This document shows positions 17,226-26,166 of a stretch of 64,000 nt of DNA, in pieces (positions within the stretch are counted from its first letter, which is position 1; every line of letters begins with the position of its first letter). A program made the translations under genes and the position numbers. Source of the stretch: GCA-2730975 sp937893275 (lineage in GTDB: Bacteria > Verrucomicrobiota > Verrucomicrobiia > Opitutales > Seribacteraceae); NCBI GenBank assembly GCA_963968595.1, contig CAXAHJ010000001.1:62001-126000 (forward strand), written 5' to 3'. A model generated the notes under the pieces. That model was not told the origin of the DNA. It saw only the letters and a program-made list of their open reading frames with translations, and made no database searches.

Positions 17226-19318
17226 AAAACTACCTCATTGGCTTCAGCCTATTGCTTTTCGCCACCTACCTTTATGTGGAACAAGCGAAAGTACAGCAGA
17301 AAAACGCGGAAGAAAAGCAGTTGCATGATACGAGCTTAAGACCATATCCACGCGATAGTAACTATACAGCCCCTACCATAACTGATGTCGCGGAAGGCAA
17401 AATGCGGCCAGACGTCAACGCAACTTCTATTTCTACGAAGATTCCTCACCAGCTTAAAACATACCCTGGACTTGTCAGCAAAAATTCTTCTTTTGAATTC
17501 ACTACTCTAGGCGGTGCTATCAGTGCGGTACATTTGGAAGAGGCAGGACGCCTCAAAAAAAGATATGACATGACATTCCCTACGAATGAAAATGGCCAAG
17601 GCATTGACGGTAATGCATTTAGCATGTCGTTCGAGGACCATGATGGCACTCCTCTGGGCAACCCATTACCAGGCTACGATTCTAGAGCTTACGAAATCGG
17701 CAGGGAAGATTTGAATTCCGAGATAACTTTCGTAAATCGCTCGGACAACTTTGAGATTCGTCGCGAATATTTTCGAGAAACAAACGAAACCTATTTGATT
17801 AGGCATAGAACAACCGTAATTAACAAAGGAGACTCCAGCCTAAAGCTCGATAGGATTAGGTTCGGTATAGGTTCAGCATTTCCTATACCCCGAAAATTTA
17901 ATTTCATCGACCAGGCTGAGTCTTACATGCATGTCGGCTACTTCAATTCGGGAAACCCTCAAGAGGCTGGTTGGGGGTGCGCCAAATGCAGTGGTCGCAT
18001 TGATGGGGAAACCGAAGAGTTTTTTCAGGTTAACGAAATGGGTGACTACGACCGTCTTCACGAGGGAAAGAAATTATCCGAAGCCAAATGGGCTTCAGTT
18101 AACAATCAGTTTTTCGTTAGCATTCTTCGGCCTAAGGACGAAAAGGATGCCGTTGTTCGAGGAATGCCAATTGAGCGTGGCACGGACGGCAACGCCAGCA
18201 ATCGGGAACAAGGAGTAACGGGATCCATTTCAATTCCTTTCGGCGAGATTCCTCCCGGAGAGAGCAGAAGCGTCGAGTGCTTCTACTATGCGGGGCCAAA
18301 AGATTATATGATACTCTCCTCATTGGGAATGGAACAGGACAAGGTTATGCAGTTTAACCCATTTGAGTGGGTTTCTGGGCCGATGAACTGGCTTCTAAAC
18401 AAGTTGCAAGGCATTCTAGGCAACTTCGGCCTAGCGATTATTTTCCTGACAATCATCCTTAAATTGGTGCTGTGGCCCCTTACGGCAAAAGCTACACGCT
18501 CCCAGAAAAGAATGCAGGCGTTGCAGGAACCAATGGCAAAACTCCGAGAAAAACACAAAAATGATTCACAGAAAATGAATCAGGAAATGATGAAGTTTTA
18601 CAAGGAGCAAGGGGTCAACCCATTTGCGGGGTGTTGGCCTATTCTAGTTCAAATGCCTATTTTCTTGGGAATGTTTTATATGCTTAGGTCGGCTGCTGAA
18701 TTGTACGGGCAAAGTTTTCTATGGGTAAGTGACCTTTCCGAGCAAGACAACATCACAGACATCGCGGGGTTTTCGATAAATGCTCTGCCCTTTGTAATGT
18801 TGGCCACACAGTGGTTTCAAATGAAGCTTACACCCATGCAACTTGGTCCTGACGCCAGTGATTCTCAGCGTATCAACGCGAAAATGATGCGAATGATGCC
18901 GTTCATGTTCCTCGTGTTTTTGTATTTCTTTTCTTCCGCACTGGTTCTGTATTGGACAGTGCAGAATACGATGAGCATCTTCCAGACACTCATTACGAAG
19001 AAGGGAAAATCTCCGAAGGAAATTGAAACCGAAAGAAGTCTTTTAGCGAAAGATGAAGCTAAGGTCGGTCAGAAAAAACCTGATGCCGATTTCATCGAGG
19101 AAGAGGAAAGGCAACATCGCCAAGTGCTCGGTTTAAAGTTGCGCGGAAAGCTAAACAAAAAACAAATCGATGAAATTTATCGGGGGCGAATGGAGAAGTA
19201 TCATCCCGACAAATTACGTAACCTTGGAGCCAAACGCCAGGATGAAGCCATGCAGAAAAAAGAACGGCTGGAAGCTGCCTATGAATTTCTCTTGAAGAAA
19301 CTTGCCAACAAATCTTGA
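17222..19318 (+). CDS. yidC: Membrane protein insertase YidC with C-terminal J-domain
   Basis: Inner-membrane insertase/foldase for Sec-dependent and independent membrane proteins, 698 residues. Order: N-terminal signal-anchor helix (about 4-20), large periplasmic beta domain (about 85-360), then the conserved insertase core with helices near 402-422, 472-490, 517-535 and 560-582; the groove arginine is probably Arg426 in TAKATRSQKR. The periplasmic domain has a CAKC motif (253-256). The cytoplasmic tail is unusual: after a charged linker (about 593-635) residues 636-692 look like a DnaJ J-domain, with a helix II ending KYHPDK (HPD at 661-663) and a helix III with the AYEFL ending. YidC normally has only a short basic tail. 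It overlaps rnpA by 4 bases. Confidence 0.97.
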   Translation: MKNYLIGFSLLLFATYLYVEQAKVQQKNAEEKQLHDTSLRPYPRDSNYTAPTITDVAEGKMRPDVNATSISTKIPHQLKTYPGLVSKNSSFEFTTLGGAISAVHLEEAGRLKKRYDMTFPTNENGQGIDGNAFSMSFEDHDGTPLGNPLPGYDSRAYEIGREDLNSEITFVNRSDNFEIRREYFRETNETYLIRHRTTVINKGDSSLKLDRIRFGIGSAFPIPRKFNFIDQAESYMHVGYFNSGNPQEAGWGCAKCSGRIDGETEEFFQVNEMGDYDRLHEGKKLSEAKWASVNNQFFVSILRPKDEKDAVVRGMPIERGTDGNASNREQGVTGSISIPFGEIPPGESRSVECFYYAGPKDYMILSSLGMEQDKVMQFNPFEWVSGPMNWLLNKLQGILGNFGLAIIFLTIILKLVLWPLTAKATRSQKRMQALQEPMAKLREKHKNDSQKMNQEMMKFYKEQGVNPFAGCWPILVQMPIFLGMFYMLRSAAELYGQSFLWVSDLSEQDNITDIAGFSINALPFVMLATQWFQMKLTPMQLGPDASDSQRINAKMMRMMPFMFLVFLYFFSSALVLYWTVQNTMSIFQTLITKKGKSPKEIETERSLLAKDEAKVGQKKPDADFIEEEERQHRQVLGLKLRGKLNKKQIDEIYRGRMEKYHPDKLRNLGAKRQDEAMQKKERLEAAYEFLLKKLANKS

Positions 19319-19377
19319 GTGTGAAGACCGATTCATCGTAAAAGCCAAGAGACTAAAATTAATTAAAGACAAAAGAA

Positions 19378-20136
19378 ATGTCCGGGCACAGCAAATGGGC
19401 TACAACCAAAAGGCATAAAGCTGCGGTAGACGCCAAACGCGGTAAGATTTTCAGCGTTATCAGCAAAGAACTTATGCTAACTGCACGTGATGGCGGAGGG
19501 GACGCTGAGTTCAACCCACGCCTGCGTACTTTAATTTTAAAGGCCAAGCAGGCCAACATGCCGGCAGAAAATGTGGAGCGAGCGATCAAGAAGGGTACGG
19601 GTGAACTTGAAGGCACAATAATCGAAGAACTGCTTTACGAAGGCTACGCCCCCGGAGGAGTTGGCTTAATAATTGAAGTTACGACAGACAACAAAAACAG
19701 ATCCGCATCAGAAGTCAGGAGTACGCTGGGGAAAGGGGGAGGAAACCTCGCGGGCACAGGTGCTCTCTCCTACAATTTCAAGCGCAAAGGCCAATTCTTA
19801 ATAGCCAAAGACAAAGTCGATGAAGATACGCTCACGGAACTGGCTCTTGAAAACGATGCAGATGATATTGTTGCAGAAGAGGAGCATTTCGAAGTTCTTT
19901 CCGAAGTGAGCGAATTCGATAAACTGACACAAGCACTGAATGCTGCAGAAATTGAGGCCGATTCCGCAGAGCTCGTCTATCTTCCGGAAAACCTTGTCGC
20001 AGTCTCGGACGAAAACATAGCTCGTCAAGTATTGCGCCTAATTGACAACCTCGACGATTTGGAAGACGTTAAGGCCGTTCACAGCAATTATGACATAGAT
20101 AAAGCTTTGCTTGAAGCCTACGCAGCACAAGAATAA
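19378..20136 (+). CDS. yebC: YebC/PmpR family protein
   Basis: 252-residue YebC-family protein, starting MSGHSKWATTKRHKAAVDAK, the family hallmark, with GGGDAEFNPRLRTLILKAK and EGYAPGGVGLIIEVTTDN following. Family members have been described as DNA-binding transcriptional regulators and, more recently, as translation factors easing ribosome stalling; the sequence does not separate these. Length matches the family (about 240-250). It follows yidC after 59 bases and precedes the metX-metW fusion by 68 bases, all on the plus strand. Confidence 0.95.
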   Translation: MSGHSKWATTKRHKAAVDAKRGKIFSVISKELMLTARDGGGDAEFNPRLRTLILKAKQANMPAENVERAIKKGTGELEGTIIEELLYEGYAPGGVGLIIEVTTDNKNRSASEVRSTLGKGGGNLAGTGALSYNFKRKGQFLIAKDKVDEDTLTELALENDADDIVAEEEHFEVLSEVSEFDKLTQALNAAEIEADSAELVYLPENLVAVSDENIARQVLRLIDNLDDLEDVKAVHSNYDIDKALLEAYAAQE

Positions 20137-20204
20137 AGAATTCATTATTTTGTGCTGAAATGAAGTTAAGCGCAGGCAGCTAAAACAATGAATTTTCCCA
20201 TAAA

Positions 20205-22019
20205 GTGATCGGAAGCAAAACAGATCCCGATTACCTAAACGGAATTGGCGAGGTTGGTCTTGTAAAACCCAAGGAGTTCCGTGACGAATCACCTTTTCAA
20301 TTTGAAAGAGGTGGGGAAATCTCATCCATAAATTTACGTTATGAAACATATGGAGAGCTGGCTGCAAACAAGGAAAATGCGATCCTTATATGCCATGCTC
20401 TAACGGGCGACCATCATTGTGCCGGGGTTTATTCGCCAGAGGATGCGAAACCAGGTTGGTGGAACCAAATGATAGGCCCAGGAAAGGCCATCGATACAAA
20501 ACGATTCTTTGTAATTTGCTCGAATTGCCTTGGTGCATGCCAAGGCTCCACTGGCCCAACCTCACTCAATGAAGCTACGGAGAAACCATACGGCATCTCA
20601 TTTCCAGAGTTAACCATAGGCGATATGGTTTTAGCCCAAAAGCGTTTAGTGAAACATCTCGGCATCGACAAGCTCTATGCCGTCGTAGGAGGCAGTATGG
20701 GCGGGATGCAGGCGTTGCAGTGGGCAGTGTCCTGCCCTGAAATAGTCGAACGAACCGTAGTGATCGCAGCGACAACGCGACACAACGCCCAAACAATCGC
20801 CTTTAACGACGTCGGTCGAGCTGCCATCCAGGGCGACCCAGAATGGAACAGTGGAAACTATACGTCCGGCGGGGGTCCGGAGGTCGGACTCGCGATCGCC
20901 AGAATGATGGCTCACATCACTTACCTTTCGGGCAAAGGCATGGAGCAAAAATTCGGTAGATCTCGCCGCGAGCAAATAGACAGTGACACAACGAAGTCAA
21001 TAAAGGCACATTTTGGGGTTGAGTTCCAGGTTGAAAGCTACCTGCGCCATCAAGGGAAAACCTTCGTAAACCGCTTTGACGCGAACACTTACCTCCATCT
21101 CACCAAGGCTCTCGATCGATTCGATCTTCACGCGGAGGAGGGAGGACTCGAACAATCCCTCAGTCGAATAAATGCCCGCACTCTTGCTGTAGGTTTCACA
21201 TCAGACTGGCTATACACTCCAAAACAAAATCGTGAAATTGTGGAAACTCTCCAATGCCTAGGCAAGGATGCTTCCTATGCTGAAATCGATCACGATTTCG
21301 GTCACGATTCCTTCTTACTCAAATCCGAACGATTCCATCGCCTTATACAAGTTTTTCTGGAAGGAGCTGACCAAAAAGAACTAGACCGCCAAAGTTCTAG
21401 GCCCGATTCGATCACTCGCACCGAAGCAAAAAAAGAAGCTGATTTTCGAGTAATTGATGAATGGGTCGGGCAAGGCGAAAGCGTTCTTGACCTAGGGTGC
21501 GGTCGCGGGATTCTCCTAGAACACTTAGCCAAGACCAAACAGGTCCGAGGTTTAGGCGTGGACATCGATATTGAGAAAGTCATTGGCTGTGTCTCAAGAG
21601 CTGCTCCGGTCTATCAAGGCGATGTTCGCAAAACTCTTGCTGGCTTTCCTGATGATTCTTTCGACTGGATCGTATTCTCCCGCACAATGGAAGAATTAAA
21701 CAACCCATGTGAAGTTATTGAAAAAGCCCTGCAGGTTGCCAAGCGAGTCGTTGTAAGTTTTGTTAATCACGGTTATTGGCGTAATCGACTCCACTATTTC
21801 TTAAATGGCAGTCGGATCATAAACGATGTATACGACAAGGCTTGGCACGAACGGACCCCCATCAACCCTATAGCAATCCATGATTTCGAAAAGTTTTGTC
21901 GAAACCGCAACCTAGTCCTCCGCAGGAGAGTGTGCCTAGGCGGAGACTGGAAAACCCATTGCAGAGTCCTCCCAAACCTACTTGCTGGAGTGGCAATATA
22001 TGAGGTAGGAAGAACTTAG
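20205..22019 (+). CDS. metX: Homoserine O-acyltransferase fused to MetW
   Basis: Two-domain protein of 604 residues for methionine biosynthesis. Residues 1-385 are a MetX alpha/beta hydrolase, transferring an acyl group (acetyl or succinyl, not distinguishable here) to homoserine: nucleophile Ser164 in GGSMGGMQ, Asp334 in TSDWL, His367 in DFGHD, plus the family motif NCLGACQGSTGP. Residues about 405-604 are MetW, a SAM-methyltransferase-like fold with DLGCGRG, VDIDIEK and FSRTMEEL. metX and metW are usually separate neighbouring genes; MetW is reported to be needed for MetX activity in some bacteria. Start is GTG at 20205, since the nearby ATG at 20188 runs into a stop. The 3' end overlaps the degP-like gene on the other strand by 4 bases. 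Confidence 0.95.
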   Translation: MIGSKTDPDYLNGIGEVGLVKPKEFRDESPFQFERGGEISSINLRYETYGELAANKENAILICHALTGDHHCAGVYSPEDAKPGWWNQMIGPGKAIDTKRFFVICSNCLGACQGSTGPTSLNEATEKPYGISFPELTIGDMVLAQKRLVKHLGIDKLYAVVGGSMGGMQALQWAVSCPEIVERTVVIAATTRHNAQTIAFNDVGRAAIQGDPEWNSGNYTSGGGPEVGLAIARMMAHITYLSGKGMEQKFGRSRREQIDSDTTKSIKAHFGVEFQVESYLRHQGKTFVNRFDANTYLHLTKALDRFDLHAEEGGLEQSLSRINARTLAVGFTSDWLYTPKQNREIVETLQCLGKDASYAEIDHDFGHDSFLLKSERFHRLIQVFLEGADQKELDRQSSRPDSITRTEAKKEADFRVIDEWVGQGESVLDLGCGRGILLEHLAKTKQVRGLGVDIDIEKVIGCVSRAAPVYQGDVRKTLAGFPDDSFDWIVFSRTMEELNNPCEVIEKALQVAKRVVVSFVNHGYWRNRLHYFLNGSRIINDVYDKAWHERTPINPIAIHDFEKFCRNRNLVLRRRVCLGGDWKTHCRVLPNLLAGVAIYEVGRT

Positions 22020-23467
22020 GGTATACGATAGGGAAGGAAATTGTATCTCCCTTTAAACCAAACATAGAAGCGATTTAGGCCTCGCCGCAGGTAAGCCCCG
22101 GCATCCTTTTCGACACGAGCAACCTGACCATTAATCTCCACGATTACAACCCCCTTGCGAATCGTTTGCTCCTCACCTGAAGATTCGGTGACCACCAAAC
22201 CGGCTACCGTATTGGGGATATCGAATCGGCGACGAAGATCAGGGTCAAGTGGAGCAAGTGTAATCCCTGGGATGATCAAACCACCTATGCCAGGGCGCAA
22301 TGTATCATCGAGGCTACCTAGAGTGACTCTTAATTTTTTCCGGTTAGAATCACGAATAATAATCAAGGGGACGCTTGCCCCGGGAGGGGTTTGAGAAATG
22401 ACGAGACGAAGTTCCGCAACGGAGGCAATTTCCTTACCCGCAGCCTCGACTATAATGTCATTACTCTGAATCCCGGCTCGATCCGCTGGAGATCCTTTCA
22501 CGACTCCCGTTGTGCGGGCGCCCTCGTCGGTGGGCAAGTCCTCAAGCTGAACCCCAAGGAAACCGCGCTGAACTCCACCTTTCTCAATGAGACCGGTCAT
22601 AACGCTGCGGGCGAGGTTTACCGGAATTGCAAAGCCAATTCCTATGCTTCCTCCTGTCCGAGAGTAAATAGCCGTGTTGATACCAACGAGACGCCCTTTG
22701 GCATCGATTAGGGCACCACCGGAGTTACCTTGATTGATTGCAGCATCAGTCTGGATAAAATTTTCATAGGCGCCCGGATCCTTTAAAATGCCGAGATCGG
22801 TACGACCCGTGGCCGAAACAATGCCCATGGTAACAGTGAGACCGACTCCAAGGGGATTGCCAGCGGCAAAGACAATGTCGCCCACCCTTAACTTGGCACT
22901 GTCTGCGAGGGTGATGGACGGAAGAGCTTCGGGAGCGTTAATCTTGAGAACGGCTATATCGGTGGCTTTGTCAAAGCCAACGATTTCGGCAGGGAATTCG
23001 CGCTTGTCAGACAGTTTAACAGAGACTTCGTCGACTGGTTTTCCCGTGCGTTGGTCGGTAATAACATGGGCGTTGGTGATTGCATAACCCTCGGGGGCAA
23101 TTATCACACCGGACCCCATGCCGGCGGGCACCTTTTGTTCTTCCACTCGAGAACGGTCCGCACTTCGAGAAAGCCCATAATAGCGTCTAAGAAAATCCTC
23201 TAGGGGATTGGATGCGTTTGGAAAACTTCGGCGCACTACTTGAGCGGTATAAACCCCGACCACGGCAGGTGTCGCTTTACTTAATACATCAGCATAACCT
23301 GTCACTCTCGGAGGATCCGTCTGAGGTAGAGGTGTCTCGTCTAACTTTAAAGTAAAACGATCTGCATGACCAAAAAGGTGATTCTCTTGAGACCACAATA
23401 GGTTTAGCAAAAATATTATTCCGACTAAGGCCGGCAGGCGAAACTTGAGTCTGACGAATACCTTCAT
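22016..23467 (-). CDS. Periplasmic serine protease, DegP/HtrA family
   Basis: Envelope quality-control protease of 483 residues. An N-terminal hydrophobic segment (about 8-25) is a signal peptide or anchor. The trypsin-like domain has His134 in TNAHV, Asp170 in ATDIAVL and Ser249 in GNSGGAL. Two PDZ domains follow (about 285-375 and 390-470), the second being more diverged. It degrades or refolds misplaced outer-membrane and periplasmic proteins, fitting its position at the end of the bamA-ompH-lpxD run; between it and prs lie 71 bases with two palindromes. Its stop overlaps the metX-metW stop on the opposite strand. Confidence 0.94.
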   Translation of the reverse strand: MKVFVRLKFRLPALVGIIFLLNLLWSQENHLFGHADRFTLKLDETPLPQTDPPRVTGYADVLSKATPAVVGVYTAQVVRRSFPNASNPLEDFLRRYYGLSRSADRSRVEEQKVPAGMGSGVIIAPEGYAITNAHVITDQRTGKPVDEVSVKLSDKREFPAEIVGFDKATDIAVLKINAPEALPSITLADSAKLRVGDIVFAAGNPLGVGLTVTMGIVSATGRTDLGILKDPGAYENFIQTDAAINQGNSGGALIDAKGRLVGINTAIYSRTGGSIGIGFAIPVNLARSVMTGLIEKGGVQRGFLGVQLEDLPTDEGARTTGVVKGSPADRAGIQSNDIIVEAAGKEIASVAELRLVISQTPPGASVPLIIIRDSNRKKLRVTLGSLDDTLRPGIGGLIIPGITLAPLDPDLRRRFDIPNTVAGLVVTESSGEEQTIRKGVVIVEINGQVARVEKDAGAYLRRGLNRFYVWFKGRYNFLPYRIP

Positions 23468-23507
23468 TGCAAATACTTAGGCGAGGGAGACACTATACTT
23501 TGTTTAT

Positions 23508-23542
23508 GCCTCATTATGAAATGAGGCTAATCGAGCGATTAG
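23508..23542 (-). terminator. Two adjacent palindromes after prs
   Basis: GCCTCATT-ATGA-AATGAGGC (23508-23527) is a perfect 8-bp stem with a 4-base loop, and CTAATCG-AG-CGATTAG (23527-23542) is a second perfect palindrome touching the prs stop codon. On the minus strand no run of T follows, so this may be an mRNA 3'-end or processing structure rather than a classical intrinsic terminator. Confidence 0.4.
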
Positions 23543-24492
23543 AACCCCTTTATTTTGAAAAGGCTGGATATACTGCTGTCTGTATGGGTGCGGTGGATCG
23601 CTTCGCCTAGAAGAGGAGCCACGCTAAGGGTGCGAATGGGAAGATCACCAGTGTCCAGTTGGACAGTATTTGTAGTAATTAACTCATCAAGAACTCCCTG
23701 ACGAAGACGTTCTCGACCGATCTCATTAAGAACACCGTGACTCACTATTGCCCTAACTGTGTTGGCTCCACGTTCCTTAAGAAGGGTGGCGGCAGCCACG
23801 AGAGTACCGGCCGTTTCAGTCATGTCGTCGATAATAAGGATATCGCGACCTTCCACTTCACCGACTAGGTTCATGGCTTCAACGGTAGTAGCACCTGTTC
23901 GACGCTTGGCAACAAAGCCAAGAGGGCAACCAAGCATTTCAGCATAGGCATTAGCCATTTTCATGCCGCCTACATCAGGAGAAAAAACCGTTAGGTTATC
24001 AGTATTTTCTTCCTTAAGAGCTTCAAAAAAGACTGGTGACGCATACAAGTGGTCAACGGGAATATCAAAAAAACCTTGGATTTGCTGGGCATGCAAGTCC
24101 ATGGTAAGGATGCGGTTGGCTCCGGCAGCAACAAGCAGGTTGGCTACCAGTTTAGAGGTAATGGGAACGCGAGGTTGGTCCTTACGATCCTGTCGAGCAT
24201 AACCAAAGAAAGGGAGCACTGCGGTCACTCTGGAAGCAGAGGCGCGCTTTGCCGCATCTATCATAATCAGCAACTCCATCACATTGTGATTGGCTGGAGA
24301 ACAGGTGGACTGGACGAGAAAGACATCGGCTCCGCGGATATTTTCGTTAAACCTGACGAAGGATTCGCTATCAGGGAATGCGGTGACCAGTGCATCCCCG
24401 AGGGGCACATCCAAATAGTTACATATTTCCTTTGCGAGATCAGGATTTGAAGATCCGGTAAAAATTTTAAGACTAGCCTCTTTCATTTCCAT
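23539..24492 (-). CDS. prs: Ribose-phosphate pyrophosphokinase
   Basis: PRPP synthase (317 residues) making phosphoribosyl pyrophosphate from ribose-5-phosphate and ATP for purine, pyrimidine, histidine and tryptophan pathways. Visible motifs are GYARQDRKD near 100, the KRR flexible loop, VEGRDILIIDDMTETAGTL as the PRPP-binding loop (commonly DDMIDTAGT), and FSPDVGG. The frame is open for 86 codons further upstream, but that stretch is the lpxD 3' end in another frame; ATG at 24492 lies 13 bases after the lpxD stop and gives the normal length. Histidine genes and guaA, which depend on PRPP-derived metabolites, occur elsewhere in the window. Confidence 0.97.
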   Translation of the reverse strand: MEMKEASLKIFTGSSNPDLAKEICNYLDVPLGDALVTAFPDSESFVRFNENIRGADVFLVQSTCSPANHNVMELLIMIDAAKRASASRVTAVLPFFGYARQDRKDQPRVPITSKLVANLLVAAGANRILTMDLHAQQIQGFFDIPVDHLYASPVFFEALKEENTDNLTVFSPDVGGMKMANAYAEMLGCPLGFVAKRRTGATTVEAMNLVGEVEGRDILIIDDMTETAGTLVAAATLLKERGANTVRAIVSHGVLNEIGRERLRQGVLDELITTNTVQLDTGDLPIRTLSVAPLLGEAIHRTHTDSSISSLFKIKGF

Positions 24493-24505
24493 TTCGACCA
24501 ACTCT

Positions 24506-25537
24506 CTAAGTGGTCTCGTCGAAGTCGGCAAACCTTTTGAACAAATCGGGTAACTTCCTTTGCAAAACTGCAATGCGCTGAGCCAGAGCATATGGCAATG
24601 CGGGATTACCTTTAAGGAAGGCTCCGGCCTCCACATTCTTTGTAATCCCGGCCTGAGCGGCAATTTTTGCACCTTTGCCGACATTGAGGTGGCCTGCAAA
24701 ACCCGCTTGGCCGCCAACAATGACATCATCCTCGAAGGAAACGCTGCCACTGATACCTACTTGAGCTACGACTAGGCAACGTTTACCAATTGTAACATTA
24801 TGACCAATTTGCACAAGATTATCGATTTTAGTGCCCTCCCCAATACGAGTTTCGGCAAAACGAGAACGATCGATACAAGTATTAGCTCCGATTTCGACAT
24901 CGTCCTCGATAACGACTTTCCCAAGATGCGGAATCTTTTCGTGTCGACCTGAGACCTGATCAAACCCGTAACCTTCGGATCCCACGACAACTCCTGCATT
25001 CAGGGTAACTCGTTCGCCGAGTTCACAGCGGCTCAGTAATTTTACGCCGTTGAAAAGTCTGCTGTCGGTACCGACTTTTGCAAACGCTCCGACATGAACA
25101 TGGGATGCAATACGAACGTTTCCACCGATTTCAGCTCCACTTTCGATATGGCAAAAAGGACCAATTGTCACCGAGTCAGCTACTATGGCTCCATTTTCTA
25201 TACAAGAGGAAGAATGAATTCCTAAAGATGGCGGAGGAAAAAGACGCTCCTCTATGATGCGACAGATGAGACCCAGCGCGTACGAGGGTTCTTCCACTCG
25301 AAGATAACACTGACCGTCTTGAGGAACCCCAACGAAATCGTTTGGAAGGAGTACCAATGAGGCGGCAGTGGAGGCAACTTGATCTTTATATTTCGGGTTG
25401 CCCAGAAAGGCGATATCCCCTGATTGCGCTTTATCCAGTGCCGCAACGCCACTCAAGGTTTCTATATGCTTGCCGCCATCTAAGTCGCTCTCGGGGAGAA
25501 CTTTGAGGATTTCGTCGAGAGTTAATTCGATCGACAT
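24506..25537 (-). CDS. lpxD: UDP-3-O-acylglucosamine N-acyltransferase
   Basis: LpxD (343 residues) adds the second 3-hydroxyacyl chain in lipid A synthesis, cytoplasmic side of the inner membrane. An N-terminal uridine-binding domain (about 1-100) is followed by a left-handed parallel beta helix with hexapeptide repeats (SVTIGPFCHIESGAEIGG region onward), the catalytic histidine in QIGHNVTIG, and a short C-terminal helical end. It sits between ompH and prs on the same strand, in the usual bamA-ompH-lpxD order. Its presence shows the organism makes LPS or at least lipid A. Confidence 0.96.
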   Translation of the reverse strand: MSIELTLDEILKVLPESDLDGGKHIETLSGVAALDKAQSGDIAFLGNPKYKDQVASTAASLVLLPNDFVGVPQDGQCYLRVEEPSYALGLICRIIEERLFPPPSLGIHSSSCIENGAIVADSVTIGPFCHIESGAEIGGNVRIASHVHVGAFAKVGTDSRLFNGVKLLSRCELGERVTLNAGVVVGSEGYGFDQVSGRHEKIPHLGKVVIEDDVEIGANTCIDRSRFAETRIGEGTKIDNLVQIGHNVTIGKRCLVVAQVGISGSVSFEDDVIVGGQAGFAGHLNVGKGAKIAAQAGITKNVEAGAFLKGNPALPYALAQRIAVLQRKLPDLFKRFADFDETT

Positions 25538-25577
25538 ACGATTCTGCCGGATAACCCCGGGGGGAATGTCGTGTGAC

Positions 25578-26138
25578 TTACTTTTTTGGGGCGGTGGCGT
25601 TAAGAACAGCGATCACATCGCTTGTCATATCCAATGTAGGCTTTACGTAAAAAACCCCCAATTGCGTTTCGGATGAATTGATCACAAGATCGAGCTTCTT
25701 GACGGAGGAAACCTTGTCAACGGCTTTTCTAATATCGGCAATGTGCTCCACAAGAAGGTTTCTTTGTCTCTGTGAAATCGTTGCCTTTGTGCGCTTGTCG
25801 TATTGTATAAGGTCATCCTGCTTCTCCTTGGCCTTTTTTACCTGCTCCTGATACTTGGTTCTGAGGGTAGAGCTATCAATGTTAGGATTTTTCAGTTTTT
25901 CCTCGGTTTCCTTCAGTTCTTTCACAATGGAACCAAGTTCCTCTCGAAAGATTCCGATTTCTTCGTTGGCAATCTTGCGGGATTTTTCCAGACGCTCTCT
26001 GGCGTCTTTTACCTTATGATAGCCATCAAAGACTTTTTGGACATTTACCACTCCGATCGACTGTGCCTGAACCATGGAAGATGCAAGACAGATAACGGTC
26101 GCTGAGAATAAGAATTGTGGAAGTAACTTTTTCATCAT
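25578..26138 (-). CDS. OmpH/Skp family periplasmic chaperone
   Basis: 186-residue Skp/OmpH-like protein that holds unfolded outer-membrane proteins in the periplasm for the Bam complex. The ATG at 26138 begins a signal peptide (MMKKLLPQFLFSATVICLAS) with likely cleavage after VQAQ; the in-frame start at 26210 lies inside bamA and would bury the signal. The mature part is a long charged coiled coil (about 50-130: KVKDARERLEKSRKI, GSIVKELKETEEKL) ending in a small beta part. It directly follows bamA and precedes lpxD, the classical order. Confidence 0.92.
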   Translation of the reverse strand: MMKKLLPQFLFSATVICLASSMVQAQSIGVVNVQKVFDGYHKVKDARERLEKSRKIANEEIGIFREELGSIVKELKETEEKLKNPNIDSSTLRTKYQEQVKKAKEKQDDLIQYDKRTKATISQRQRNLLVEHIADIRKAVDKVSSVKKLDLVINSSETQLGVFYVKPTLDMTSDVIAVLNATAPKK

Positions 26139-26166
26139 TTTTAAATGGGGATGGCGAGGCATATTG

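Noticed and set aside
20137..20204. SAM riboswitch before the metX-metW gene
   Set aside because: The 68-base gap is too short and shows no kink-turn or terminator-like stems.
24493..24750. 86-codon upstream extension of prs
   Set aside because: It is the antisense-frame shadow of the lpxD 3' end; normal length is obtained from 24492.
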